This document shows positions 23,007 through 35,500 of a stretch of 64,000 nt of DNA, piece by piece. The notes beneath the pieces are model-generated. The model saw only the letters and a program-made list of their open reading frames with translations. It had not been told where the DNA came from and searched no databases. Location: NCBI RefSeq assembly GCF_036711975.1, contig NC_091972.1, positions 16,373,001-16,437,000 on the forward strand, given 5' to 3'. Origin of the DNA: Onthophagus taurus. Taxonomy: Eukaryota > Arthropoda > Insecta > Coleoptera > Scarabaeidae. Within the stretch, counting starts at the first letter, position 1; each line of letters opens with the position of its first letter. A program made the translations under genes and the position numbers.

Positions 23007-23850
23007 GCGAGTGGTGAGGAAAAATTACTAATACTTAAATCGTGTTACAACTTGTTCCTGGTGTCCTACATGTAGGACGCTAGGTATATCTGGGTTAATT
23101 TAAGGACTTGAGGCCAATTAGCATATTGCCTATATTATCCAAGGTTTGTGAGAGAGTCATGACTTCGTTGCCATCTTGATGACTATAATGTGTTGCCCAG
23201 TTGCCAGTCTGGGCAACACATTATAGTCATCAAGACGCTACTGCGCTTCTGGGTGTGACAGATTAAATCTTCAAAGCAATAGACGACAAACGGGTTACTA
23301 TCTTAACACTTTTGGATTTTTTCTAAGACCTTTGATAGAATACATCATGATACTCTAGTGGCTGCGCTCCATTATATAGGTTTATCTTTAGGACTTATGA
23401 CTTAGTTAGGGTTGAAGAATTTGCTGACAAGCTTTGTCTACGGATATGGTTCTTGGGGATAGAGCTTTGGCTGAGTTTGTAAAAACTAACTTACAATTGG
23501 TGAAGGGTGGAAGTCGTCTCTAACCAAGATGGGTCAACCTTCTAACCTTCTTCTTCCTTAGAGACTTACCGGACGGTATTTTCTTGAATGTCTTCCAGCA
23601 AATAGAAAGAAAGAAAATCCTACTAGACACTCTAGAGTCTAGCAAGAAAATTAGACGGGAAACGCTATACTATTGGCCGGACTGTGATGTGTCTCTATAT
23701 GTAACCCCATGTTTTAGTGTGTACCATACTGTAACCACCATTTTGACATTTTAAGGATCTGGCGCCCAACAAAATGTATCCTTTTGTTATACTTATTTAT
23801 TCTTTGTATTCGTTATATGTTGTAAAAGCATAAATAAATGTTTGTAGTGC

Positions 23851-24841
23851 AATGATACTTAATTTTTTCATGATTTTTTAATGACCCAGTTAACTCGTAA
23901 AATCTGCTTATAGAGCCCTATTTGCCTATCAAGAGATAACAAAGATATTTGTTGTCATTTTGGACATTTTGGGCATTTTGGACAAATTGTCAAAAAATGT
24001 GCGTTAATCATAATTAAGTAGATGGCTCTACTGACTATTGAGAGCGTAGCACGTGCTTGATCTTGCAGAAAGAATTACAATCAAGAATTAAACGAATATA
24101 ATTAAAAAGTGTTTGCATGAGTTGTTCTTTTTTTTTTAATAAGAGCAATTTAAATGTGATAAAAATAAAATTCTCCACAAACAAACGATAATATTTATGG
24201 CTTTAGTATGTATATTGTCTCTTCTGGAAAAAAAATCTTTAAAACATAAAAAGTTTTTTTTATTTATCAATTCACACATAAAGCGTTAAAAGCTTCCAGT
24301 TAAGAACTTTATTTATTTAATCAAACTGAATAAAAATATATCTCTTTAATAATATTTTTCAGTATGTCAAGGATGTTTAAACCGTTTCATATTTCTATCA
24401 AGAACAATTTTTTCCATATCAAAATTATCTTTTAGTATATGATATGATTAATTGTAATTTGAGGAATATTAGTCACAACAATAACCACAACAAGGAAATC
24501 CACTTTGTCATTAGCTTCTTCCTCGAACGTTTTCTGGTTTTGAATTTTCTTTACCGTACTTTAATACAAAGAGAACGAAAAAAAGATACTCCACGTAACC
24601 TGCATTTAAAGTATCCAACTAATTGGTTTTGAACCAGAGGTAGAGAGTGGGGTAATAATAGTGGGAAAACATTCTTATAGTGAGAGTGTCCCGATTGAAC
24701 CGGGAACTTCTCTGCTCACGTTCGCTTTGGCACGGTTAATGGTTCATTTTGTACCAAAACCGTTGTTTCTGAGCCACGTAAAAGAGAAACCATAAAAAAA
24801 GGTTCAAATTTATCGAAATTATTTAAACTATACAAATCAAA
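23851..24841. other. AT-rich upstream region of NPC2-like gene 1
   Basis: No gene recognised. The 62-codon frame at 24444-24632 has no known motif. The last 200 bp probably contain the promoter and 5' UTR; no clear TATA box was found. Confidence 0.35.
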
Positions 24842-27800
24842 ATGCGTGCTGTGTTAATTGTTGTGGTTTTTATCGCTTTGGTGGCAGTTTGCTCAGCAGA
24901 TTTATACCAACAATGTTCAAATGGTAAGAAAAGATTATAAAAAATGTTTACTTTGTAAATTAACTTTTTTGCGAATAAGTTTTATAATTTGTTATTTACT
25001 TTATCTTTATTGAATAATACAAATAAACAGTTTTTATTATCATTTAAATTTTTTCGTCTTTAATATTTATCTTATCAAGGTAAAATTCGTGTAGAATTGG
25101 TTGTGTTGTAACAAGGCGTATATAAATATTTTATTAAAAAGTTATCTATATTTACAAGTATATTGAGGTATATAAATTTTAATCGGCAAAAAACTCGACA
25201 ATAATAATTTAATTTAACAATTAAATTTTTTTAGAGTATTACACGATTCAATATTATAAAGAAATTATTGTCAATTACATGAATATACTAATTTAACGTT
25301 ATTTAACGATGTTTAATTGAGATCAAAGTTAAGTAATTAAAAATAAAGCGTTTTAATACATATTAAAAAATGTTTTTATAATGGTTTGAATAAGATGAAA
25401 CATTGTACTATGTAAACGATTAAAAACCAATCTCTAATTTCGTAACTTTCTCTAAACTGTAAACAGTAAAGTTCCACAAATGATATAAGAACCTCTATCT
25501 CTTTTTAGCTTTAAATATCAAGTAGAAAAGTGAAGTTTTACATTAAAAAAGTGATCTATACGACCTTCTTTTTCGCGTTATTAAGATCTGGTAGATTTTA
25601 TTATTCATTATTCATGATTTCTTCCGCGACCTTTTTTATTAAAACTTTACAAACAAGGACTCATCATAAATTTAAATCTGAACAGTAACTACTCAATTAA
25701 TTTTAAACGTCATTTTTATTCGATTTTTTTTACTTGACTTAATTTTTTGTATAAATGCAACACTTACGTATTCATGAAATTGACGATAATTATTAAGATA
25801 AACGGGTTTTACGTAAATTAGAAAGTTGAAGGGGCAAATATCTCGTAATTAACTTTTTTTTTAATAATTTTTAATTTTATTTATATTATTTTTTAGGACG
25901 ATCTATCGATGATTTAGATTCGAAAGTATCCGTCTCTAGTTGTACAAAAGCTCCATGTAAATTAAAAAAAGGAACACAATCTTTAGTTACGATGAAATTT
26001 ACTCCAGGTAAGTTAAACAATTTAATTTGTACCAATATATAATTTTAACATCGATCTTTATATATGAGTGTGTTTTGTTTTATAAGACGAAGTTTTTTTT
26101 CGGCTAAAACTCAGCAATTCATAATTATATCAACTTGAACTGGCCATTTCAACCTTACGTGTTGTATAGTATATACAGAATATTTTCCTAGTTGTTCGTT
26201 ATGACATGGGAGATTATCTCTTACAAAGACATTGTTTTCCGGTAAATTAGACAGTAGATGTTCCTTCATTCATTTTTTATAACTGTCGAAATTCATTTCG
26301 TAGTAATAATCTACCGTAGCGGCCATGTCGCTTCTCAAATACATACTCGAATACTTTTGTCAACCACTGTATACGATATACAGTTCGTGAAATAAATGAG
26401 CCCCGTAGGCAACGTTGCCAACCTTACCTATTTATCGGTAGATCTATCGATATAGAAGATAGTCTACCGATATACCACTTAATCTACCAATTTTCAAAAC
26501 TTTAATAAAAAAATTTTGAATTGAAGTATTATGGGAATACCCTATTTATGTTGCATAAAAGTATTTTGCTATATACAGTACGTGTTATAAGTAACTCACC
26601 TCTTATTTAATTTGAAAACGGTTCGAGATATCATCATGAGCCAAAACTCGTCGAACACGCATCTGAGAGCAAATATAAAAGAAAGCAATATTATTAAAAA
26701 TAAAATTTGCTACAACTTTTGTACTTTAATTTTTTTTATAACATGGTTCAATTACCGAGTGCTACCTTAATATTTGAAAAAGTCACAAATTCATCAAATT
26801 TTCATATTTTCATATTTTTCTCGACATTGACGCATCTAAGAGCAAAAGTACCAGAGAACAATATTGTTAAGAATGAAATTTGCAATAACTGTTGTTCCAA
26901 AAGCTTTTTTATAACATGCTTCGTCTCCCGAGTGTTACCATTAAGTGCTACTAAAATAATTAAATTCATCAACATTTTATATTTTCGTATTTTTCTCGAT
27001 ACTATGCGTCTGAGAGGAAAAGTGCAAGAAAGCGATATTGTTAGGAATGAAATTTGCTACGACTTTTGTTTAAAAATTTTCTTTATAACATGCTCCAATT
27101 CCTGAGTGTTACCTTTAGTAACTTGAAAAAGCAACAAATTTTCATACTTTCATATTTTTCTCGACATTGACGCATCTAAGAGCAAAAGTGCAAGAGAGCA
27201 ATATTGTTAAGAATGAAATTTGCAATAACTGTTGTTCCAAAAGTTTTTTTATAACATGCTTCGTCTCCTAAGTGTTACCATTAACTACTAATAAAATAAT
27301 TAAATTCATTAAAATTTTATATTTTCGTATTTTTCTCGATACTATGCGTCTGAGAACAAAAGTGCAAGAGAGCAATATTGTTAGGAATGAAATTTGCTAC
27401 AACTTTTGTTTTAAAAGTTTTTTTATAGCAAGCCCCGATCCCATAATGTTACCTTTAGTAACTTGAAAAAGCAACAAATTCTTCAAACTTGCACATTTTC
27501 GTATTTTTCTCGACATTGACGCATCTAAGAGCAAAAGTGTAAGAGAGCAATATTGTTAAGAATGAAATTTGCAATAACTGTTGTTCTAAAAGCTTTCTTA
27601 TAACATGCTCCGATTACCATTAATGGAGTGTTACTATTAATAACTGGAGAAAGCAACAAATTCATCAAATTTTAATACTTTCATATTTTTCTCGATGTCT
27701 ATGCATCTGACAGCAAAAGTGCAAGAGAGGAATATTGTTAAGAATATAATTAGCTACAACTTTTGTTCTAAAAGTTTTTTTATAAAATGCTTCGATACCA

Positions 27801-30800
27801 GAGTGTTTCCTTTAAAAATTTGAAAATGCAACAATTTCATCAAATTTTCATACTTTCGTATTTGTGTCGATATTGATTCCTCTGACAGCAAAAATGCAAG
27901 AGAGGAATATTGTTAAGATAAAAATTTGCTATTTGTTAGCTTTAAGCGACTAACAATTTTTGTATTGTACATAAAACTTTATATACAAGTTTATATTATG
28001 TATATAAATTCATTTATAAACCTTTATCAAACAACAAATTGACTTTGTATTTAAACCTACCGATTTATTACGATACCTACCGTTTTTTTACCATTGATTC
28101 TATGAATAATTGGCCGGTATAGGTTGGCAACGCTGCCCGTAGGTACCGCTAACTGTTTGCTACGGCGGATCTGACCTTCACTGACCAGGATAGATTTACT
28201 AAGCTGTGTTATGTAATATTGCAGTATAAGACTTTCATATATTCGTATTTTTCTCGATATTGACGCATCTAGGAGTAAAAATGCAAGGGAGCAATATTGT
28301 TAACAATAAATTTTGAAATAGATACATAAATCTTTATATGTATAATGAACACGTTCTCCAATAAGGTAGAAATGAAAATGAATCTGCCACAAGAACTGTC
28401 TAGTTAGTTTAGACAACAAATAGTTGAACATGATCTATAAAATCTATCTTTATAATTATTCTCCATTTCGTCCTCATTTGAAGTAGATAGAATACTACCA
28501 CCACAAATAGTTTGAAATAAAGTTTTCCTTAAAAAATAATGAGCAGTCACAATTTCCTTTAATAAAATTGCTGCTTTTTGGAACGGTGATTTTCATTAAT
28601 AAAATCGTCCATAACTCCAAAACTAAACGCATTGCAGAAAAGTTTTTTAGAAATAAATTACTTATAATAAACCAAAAACAGTTAATCCATTGCCAGATTG
28701 AGCGTGATTATAATAGTTCTTTTGTTAGAAACTATAAAAACCAAAAAATATCAAAATCGGTAATTATCATTAATACAGTCGTCCATAACTCCTAAACTAA
28801 ATGCACTGGAGAAAAGTGTCTTATAAATAAATTGTTTATAGTAAGCCAAGAATAGTTAATCCATCACCACATTTAGCGTGGTTATACTAATATTTTTGTT
28901 AGAAACTATAAAAACCGAAAAATGTCAAAATTATTGATTTTCTTTAATAAAATCGTCCATAACTACAAAACTAAACGCATTGGAGAAAAGTTTCGTATAA
29001 ATAAATTACTTATTATGAACCAAAAACAGTTAATCCATCATCAGATTTAGCTTTGTTGCAATAATTTTTTTTTAGAAACTATAAAACCCGAAAAATATCA
29101 AAATCGTTGATTATTATTAATAAAATCGTCTATAAGTCTAAAACTAAACGAATTGTAAAAAAGTATCTTATAAATAAATTGTTTATAATAAACCCAAAAG
29201 AGTTAATCCATCACCATATTTAGCTTGTTTATAATAATTTTTTAGTTAGAACTATAAGAACCGCAAAATGTCAAAATTAATGATTTTCTTTAATAAAATC
29301 ATCCATAACTCCAAAACTAAACACATTGGAGAAAAGTTTCTTATAAATAAATTACTTATAATAAACCGAAAAGAGTTAATCCATTACCAGATACAGTGTG
29401 ATTATAATAATTCTTTCGTTAGAAACGATAAAAACCAAAAAATATCAAAATCGTCGATTATCATTAATACAGTCGTCCATAACTCCTAAACTAAATGCAC
29501 TGGAGAAAAGTGTCTTATAAATAAATTGTTTACAATAAGCCAACAATAGTTAATCCGTCACCACATTTAGCGTGGTTATAATAATATTTTTGTTAGAAAC
29601 TATAAAATCCGAAAAATGTCAAAATTATTGATTTTCTTTAATAAAATCGTCCATAACTCCAAAACTAAACACATTGGAGAAAAGTTTCTTATAAATCAAG
29701 TACTTATAATAAATCAAGAAAAGTTAATCCATCACCAGATTTAGCTTTGTTATAATAATTTTTTGTTAGAAGCTATATAAACCGAAAAATATCAAAATCG
29801 TTGATTATCATTAATACAATCGTCCATAACTTCAAAACTAAACGAAATGGAGAAAAGTGTCTTGTAAATCAATTGTTTATAATAAACCGAAAAGAGTTAA
29901 TCCATCACCAGATTTAGCTTGTTTATAATAATTTTTTAGTTAGAACTATAAAAATCAGAAAATGTCAAAATCATTGATTTTCTTTAGTAAAATCGTCTAT
30001 AACTCCAAAACTAAACTTATCGGGAAAAAGTTTCTTATAAATAAATTACTTATAGTAAACCAAAAAGAGTTAATCCGTCACCAGATTCAGCTTTGTTATA
30101 ATAATTTTTTGTTAGAAACTATATAAACCGAAAAATATCAAAATCGTTGATTTTCATTAATAAAGTCGTCCATAACTCCAAAACTAAACGCGTTGAAAAA
30201 AAGTATCGCATAAATAAAATGTTTATAATAAACCAAAACGAGTTAATCCATCACCAGATTCAGCTTGGTTATAATAATTTTTTTAGAAACTATAAAAACC
30301 GAAAAATATCAAAATCGTTGATTATCATTAATAAAATCGTCCATAACTTCTAAACTAAACGCAAAGGAGGAGAGTGTCTTATAAATAAATTGTTTATAAT
30401 AAACCTAAAACAGTTAATCCGTTACCATATTTAGTTTGTTTATAATAATTTTTTAGCTAGAACTATAAAAACGGCAAAATGTCAAAATTATTGATTTTCT
30501 TTAATAAAATCGTCCATAACTCCAAAACTAAACACATTGGAGAAAAATTTCTTATAAATAAGCTACTTATAATAAACCAAAAAGAGTTAATCCATTCCCA
30601 GATTCAGCGTGATTATAATAATTCTTTTGTTAGAAACCATAAAAACCGAAAACTATCAAAATCGTTGGTTTTCATTAATAAACTCGTCCATAACTCACTC
30701 ACAAAAACTAAACGCACGGTATAAAAGTATATTATAAATAAATTATTTCTAATAAACCAAAAAGAGTTAATTCATCACCAGATTTAGCTTTGTCATGATA

Positions 30801-31923
30801 ATTTTTTGTTAGAAACTATAACAACCGAAAAATATCAAAATCGTTGATTTTGATTAATAAAGTCGTCCATAACTCCAAAACTAAACGCGTTGGAAAAAAG
30901 TATCTTATAAATAAATTGTTTATGATAAACCAAAAAGAGTTAATCCATCACCAAATTCAACTTTGTTATAATAATTTTTTAGTTAGAAATCATAAAAACC
31001 GTTTAAGACAGTTAAACCCGAATGTTTCTAGTTCTAGGTCTACTGTTAGTTCTAACGCTAGTGTTAGTTCTAATTTTAGTTGTTATTCAGTGTTAGATTG
31101 TTATATATTTTTCATTAAACTAAAAGTAGAACTAACACTAGATCTAGAACTAGAAACATACGGATTTAACCGTTTAAAGAGACGCACGGCTAAACTCGAT
31201 CAAGATTATGAACCTAACACTAATAGAATAAATTAAGCATTTGCTAATTCAAAGTGTTAAAGTTGCTTACCTATGCGTGATCTATCGAAGTTTTATATGA
31301 TTTAATATGATTATTATTTTATTTTGCAGAAAAAGATTTAAAACGTCTTAGAAACACAGTATTCGCAAACATTGCTGGTTTACCTTTTCCATTTATTGGT
31401 GTTGACAATACAAATGCTTGTGGTCAAATTTTCGAAGCCGATGGAACGACGAAAGCAGCTTGTCCTTTGAAAGCGGGTGTTGAGTACCAATATAAAAATA
31501 ATATTGATGTTTTACCTATTTATCCAACAGTAAGTAAATTCAATATATCAAATTAAATATATAATATAAAATTGATTAATTAAAATTGAGTTTAAAATTG
31601 ATTAAAAGAATGCAAACTGTAATTTATGATAATGGATTTTATCATATTATTGATGACTAACGTTCTAGGAAAAGCCTTTCGAGAATACCACGTGCATTTA
31701 AAGTTCAAAGTTGTCATTTAAAATAAATCCCTTATTACTGATAAAAATAATATTTAAATCCATCTTAGCGTTAATTTATATATTCTGATATTGTTTTTTT
31801 TTAATTTTTAATTTAATATATTTATATTTCTTTTTCCAGGTTAAAGTTGTCGTACATTGGGGTTTAACTTCGGAATTTGGGGATGAAATCTGTTTCGAAG
31901 TACCCGCAAGAATTACGAATTAA
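24842..31923 (+). CDS. NPC2-like (ML-domain) lipid-binding protein, gene 1
   Basis: Exons 24842-24923, 25897-26007, 31330-31529 and 31840-31923 sum to 477 nt (158 aa), with GT-AG introns in phases 1, 1 and 0. The signal peptide 'MRAVLIVVVFIALVAVCSA' is followed by an ML domain with six Cys in the NPC2 pattern: 'YQQCSNG', 'SSCTKAPCKL', 'TNACGQIF', 'KAACPLK' and 'DEICFEVP'. The 'GLPFPFIGVDNTNACG' stretch and the 'PLKAGVEYQYKN' motif are typical of NPC2. NPC2-family proteins bind sterols or other lipids; insect members are often secreted. Intron 2 (5.3 kb) contains two different satellite arrays and a palindromic MITE. It is paired head-to-tail with a second paralogue 0.6 kb downstream. Confidence 0.9.
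26402..28143. mobile_element. candidate non-autonomous element with inverted ends around a satellite array
   Basis: The left end 'CCGTAGGCAACGTTGCCAAC' (about 26402) and the right end 'GTTGGCAACGCTGCCCGTAG' (about 28122) are inverted copies with an indel. Both are followed inward by related 'CTACCGAT..' sequence. Between them lie about seven tandem units of roughly 175 bp. No coding frame recognised. The boundary is a proposal; no target duplication was identified. Confidence 0.5.
26640..27910 (+). repeat. satellite array with period of about 175 bp
   Basis: Units are anchored on 'GACGCATCTAAGAGCAAAAG' or variants at about 26650, 26828, 27005, 27168, 27344, 27517, 27697 and 27870, with 'GAATGAAATTTGC' downstream of each. 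Long open frames here (for example 26707-27105) follow the repeat and are not genes. A partial unit recurs at about 28255. Confidence 0.85.
28145..28559. other. intronic spacer between two satellite arrays
   Basis: Holds one stray unit of the upstream satellite near 28240-28310; otherwise nothing recognised. Confidence 0.45.
28560..31000 (+). repeat. satellite array with period of about 174 bp, about 14 units
   Basis: Units are anchored on 'AAAATCGTCCATAACTCCAA' or variants at about 28600, 28775, 28951, 29125, 29298, 29471, 29645, 29817, 29990, 30164, 30338, 30511, 30684 and 30860. Each also has 'AAAGAGTTAATCCATCACCA'. It is unrelated in sequence to the array just upstream. Short open frames through the units are repeat artefacts. 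Confidence 0.9.
31001..31178. repeat. palindromic MITE, copy 1
   Basis: Inverted arms of about 75 bp; the left begins 'GTTTAAGACAGTTAAACCCG' and the right ends with the matching 'GGATTTAACCGTTTAAA'. Inside, 'TTTCTAGTTCTAGGTCTA' and its complement alternate with 'GTGTTAGTTCTA' blocks. Related to the copy at 36.87 kb. It abuts the end of the satellite array. Confidence 0.8.
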
Positions 31924-32014
31924 ATTTTTATCTTAAAAATGAAATCTATCTCACTACTTACATTCTTAGTTAATTTAGATTTATTCGATCGTTTAATTAT
32001 TAAGTTATTTTTTT

Positions 32015-32020
32015 AATAAA
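32015..32020 (+). promoter_or_regulatory. candidate polyadenylation signal of NPC2-like gene 1
   Basis: AATAAA about 90 nt after the stop codon. Confidence 0.5.
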
Positions 32021-32189
32021 CTTATTTATAACTTTTTTTTAATTTCCTTTTTCCGATATGTCTCGCAAATGAACGATCAGTTTCCAAAAATAACTTTTAA
32101 GTAAAGATAATCTTTCAGGATAATTTATGTTCGCTTTTATAGAAATAATATATTTAGAAATACAACGAAACGAATCTTGATCACGTATC

Positions 32190-32250
32190 TTATCCGTTTT
32201 CAAAGGTAAGGATAATCTTCATTGGGAATCTTCGCTATGTATATAAAAAG
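32190..32250 (+). promoter_or_regulatory. candidate promoter of NPC2-like gene 2 (GATA motifs plus TATA box)
   Basis: TATATAAAAAG at 32240-32250 is preceded by TTATCC and GGATAA motifs at about 32190-32216. The ATG is 267 bp downstream, which would imply a long leader. A weaker TATAA at about 32481 is an alternative core promoter. Confidence 0.4.
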
Positions 32251-32516
32251 GCAAGGAGAGTTAGTAGATAAAAAAGATTATTCATAAAGATAATCGGTAG
32301 GTGTCTTGCTTTTTTATATATTTTTTTGCAATCAATGCTCTTCCTCCTGTGTACGATTATCGAACGATAACATTAAAACTACTTGTATCTTTATCTACAC
32401 TTCAAATTGATCACAAACTATTGATACTAATTTATTTTAAGTCTCAGTGCTTCAAAGAACGACAACTATTAAGGGCAGTTTTATAACTAATTAAAGAACC
32501 TCGCTATTTTACCGTG

Positions 32517-35500
32517 ATGAAGTTTTATGTGCTATTATTATTTCTTGCCTTTGGCAAATTAGGTTCTTCAATTGAATTTGAAGACTGCGGTAAGCTAATT
32601 AATTATTTATTATTAAATAATCGTTAATCATTTTTGAAATTTAGGATCAGAATATTATTTAGACGAAGTTGAAATTGAGGGTTGTACTGAATTACCATGT
32701 TGCCTTTTTCTTGGGGAACAACATAGAATAAATATGAAAGTTTTTTCGAGTAAGTAACTAAAATAATCATAATAAGATTATTATCTAAAAAAAACTACAT
32801 TGTACATTGTAAGACGTAGAATACCGTATCTGTAATCGTATGTATGCACTTGTTGATGAATCCTACATGTTGACCAAGCCACATGATATCATCTGATTGT
32901 TTTGATGGACGTGTAGTAAAAAATTCTATAACGTATTGTTAATTGTTTTCTAGATATAACAAATATTGCGAGGAAATAATAATTATTTTCAATTAACAAT
33001 AAAATTTCCACTAAAAAGAAAATAACTCTTATATAACTTATTTGATGTGCGTGATTAAACGTTGTTAAATAACGATTTACATTTTTAGACTTAATAAGTC
33101 TGTTTTTATCGTCGTCCATTCTTCGTGAATTTTATAAAAGCAGTCAATAAGCTTCGAAATCTCGTGGGCGTGAGAAAAGATAAAGAAATTAAAACCGTTT
33201 AGACGCCGGATTTACGACATAAATGTTTTTTAATCTTCTTTATCTTTTAAATGGATGTACGAATTATTTTAATATATAAATTTGTTTTATAAAACATATA
33301 TTTCGAACATAATTTCACCCATACGATGACAGCAACAAACTATAACCCTTGTTTTTTTATCTACTTTACAAGCTGATATCTTTGTTGTCTTTTGAGATTG
33401 CGGAATATTAAATAAACCACTAGAAAGTCTAATCCTTTTCTAATCAGTCCTGGCGATATCTTGATATCCAGAGCGAAAAAACGTCGAAATGATCAAACTT
33501 CAAACTCGTGTGCAGCCGTTCTGGAAACGAATTTTAATAAAATTTGTACCAATTTGGAAAGAACACACTTTGGGCAGGTTTTGTCCGGTCAACATCTATC
33601 GGTATCGGCCAAAAAGTATTCCTAATAAACAACTCTACATAGAGTGGGTAAATTGACTTTTCTCAGTAAAACTCTTATTTGGTAGGGAACAAAAAAACAA
33701 AACCCGTATTAATACTATTGGAAATTTGTTCTATCTATTGATGCATTTTAATTCCATTTCTTTTGTAAAAAGATCCTAACCGATGTGTTTTTGGAACGCA
33801 TGAAATAAATGTCGGGTTAATAACTTTTTTATATGATACGGATAAAACTCTAAAGCCATATAGAATCTATAGAAAATACTACAATATTAAATATCTATAC
33901 AGTAGTACATAACATTAGTAGATCAGACAGTTGCACGAAAATTTTCTTCCAAAAAAACTGCAATAACGCTCGCTCTATGAAATGGGCTTTCTTACCACAC
34001 TACCAGTAGCATCTAGGTGCAAAGTAGTAGTGATTTTGCAAAAAGCCGGAAACGGGATATTCGGCATCCTATTACATGTATATTCGATATTCTGATACAT
34101 TTCTGAATTGTTGTTTTCTGAAAAACTAAAAGTTATTTTTCAAAACGTGTTGGTTCATTGGAAAGAGGACACTCTTATGAACACTTTGGGAAATTTTCAA
34201 ACTCATATTCCAAGAAATGGATTCTATACGAATTTTTAAAACTTAATCGGCGAAAATTGCAAAATTCGAAAAAATTATCGATCATTTCAAAAATTTATTT
34301 CTCAAGAACTAAAATTGATTTTTCAAAACGGCTTTTTGCATTAAAAAGAGGATACTTTAATTAATAATTGGTGATATTGCCACAAGGATCCTTCAAGAAA
34401 TTAATTTTATAGCGAATTTTGAAAATTATCGATGAAAATTGCAACATCGAAAATTTTATCAAAACTTCAAATATTGTTTTCTCAAAAACTAAAAGTTATT
34501 TTTCAAAACGGGTTGGTTCATTGGAAAGAGGACACTTTTATTAACACTTTGGGAAATTTTTATACTAATATTCCAAGTATTGGATTTTATACGAATTTTT
34601 AAAACTTAATCGGCGAAAATTGAAAAATTCTAAAAAATCGATCATTTCAAAAATGTATTATTCAATAACTAAAATTGATTTTTCAAAACGGCTTGTTGCA
34701 TTAAAAGGAAGATGCTTTAATTAATAATTGGTGATATTTCTACAAGAATCCTTCAAGAAATTAATTTTATAGCGAATTTTGAAAATTATCGATGAAAATA
34801 GCAACATCGAAAATTTTTTCAAAACTTCAAATATTGTTTTCTCAAAAACTAAAAGTTATTTTTCAAAACGTGTTGGTTCATTGGAGAGAGGACACTCTTA
34901 TGAACACTTTGGGAAATTTTCAAACTCATATTCCAAGAAATGGATTTTATATGAATTTTTAAAACTTAATCGGCGAAAATTGCAAAATACGAAAAAATTA
35001 TCGATCATTTCAAAAATGTATTTCTCAAGAACTAAAAGTGATTTTTCAAAACGGCTTGTTGCATTAAAAAGAAGATACTTTAATTAATAAATGGTGATAT
35101 TTCCACAAGGATCCTTCAAGAAATAAAATTTATAGCGAATTTTTGAAAATTGTCGATTAAAATAGCAACATCGAAAATTTTATCAGAACTTCAAATATTG
35201 TTTTCTCAAAAACTAAAAGTTATTTTTCAAAACGTGTTGGTTGATTGGAAAGAGGACACTCTTATGAACACTTTGAGAAATTTTCAAACTCATATTCCAA
35301 GAAATGGATTTTATACGAATTTTTAAAACTTAATCGGCGAAAATTGCAAAATTCGAAAAAATATCGATCATTTCAAAAATTTATTTCTCAAGAACTAAAA
35401 GTGATTTTTCAAAACGGCTTTTTGCATTAAAAAGAGGATACTTTAATTAATAATTGGTGATATTTCCACAAGGATCCTTCAAGAAATGAATTTTATAGCG

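Larger units (their letters stand above)
20271..23098 (-). mobile_element. piggyBac-like element 2, complete ends, inserted in a LINE
   Basis: The left end TTAA (20271) is followed by 'CCCAGATATGCCTA'. The right end is the reverse complement 'TAGGTATATCTGGG' followed by TTAA (23095-23098). This gives 18-bp ends with one mismatch and a TTAA target duplication. The transposase reads right to left. A 431-bp MITE is nested near its 5' end. Confidence 0.88.
20165..23850 (+). mobile_element. CR1/jockey-type LINE split by a piggyBac insertion
   Basis: The 5' part ends at 20270 with 'RNMWKIAQVTPIPETPNPH'. The 3' part resumes at 23099 with 'FKDLRPISILPILSK', then 'FKAIDDKRVTILTLLDF', 'FDRIHHDTLVAALHYIGLS', and a 3' UTR-like end with 'TGGCGCCCAACAAAATGTAT' and 'CATAAATAAATG'. 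The two halves are continuous in sense once the element between the TTAA duplications is removed. Frameshifts show it is dead. A small inverted duplication disturbs it near 23175-23240. Confidence 0.75.

Noticed and set aside
19320-23245. Inverted 140-bp repeats at 19.3 and 23.2 kb as ends of one large composite transposon
   Set aside because: Both are RT coding sequence of the same LINE family in opposite orientation; the real piggyBac ends lie inside at TTAA.
24655-24790. Possible tRNA-like sequence ('GAACCGGGAAC')
   Set aside because: No cloverleaf, A box or B box could be fitted; no tRNA or rRNA gene was recognised anywhere in the window.
26707-27105. 132-codon open frame
   Set aside because: Follows the 175-bp satellite; similar peptides recur in each unit.
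28560-31000. Regularly spaced repeats that could suggest a CRISPR-like array
   Set aside because: The whole 174-bp unit is repeated with gradual divergence; there are no unique spacers, and it lies in an animal intron.
30844-31236. 130-codon open frame
   Set aside because: Runs from a satellite unit through the palindromic MITE; a repeat artefact.
34779-35087. 102-codon open frame with recurring peptide
   Set aside because: The same peptide appears in each A/B dimer of the satellite; not a gene.
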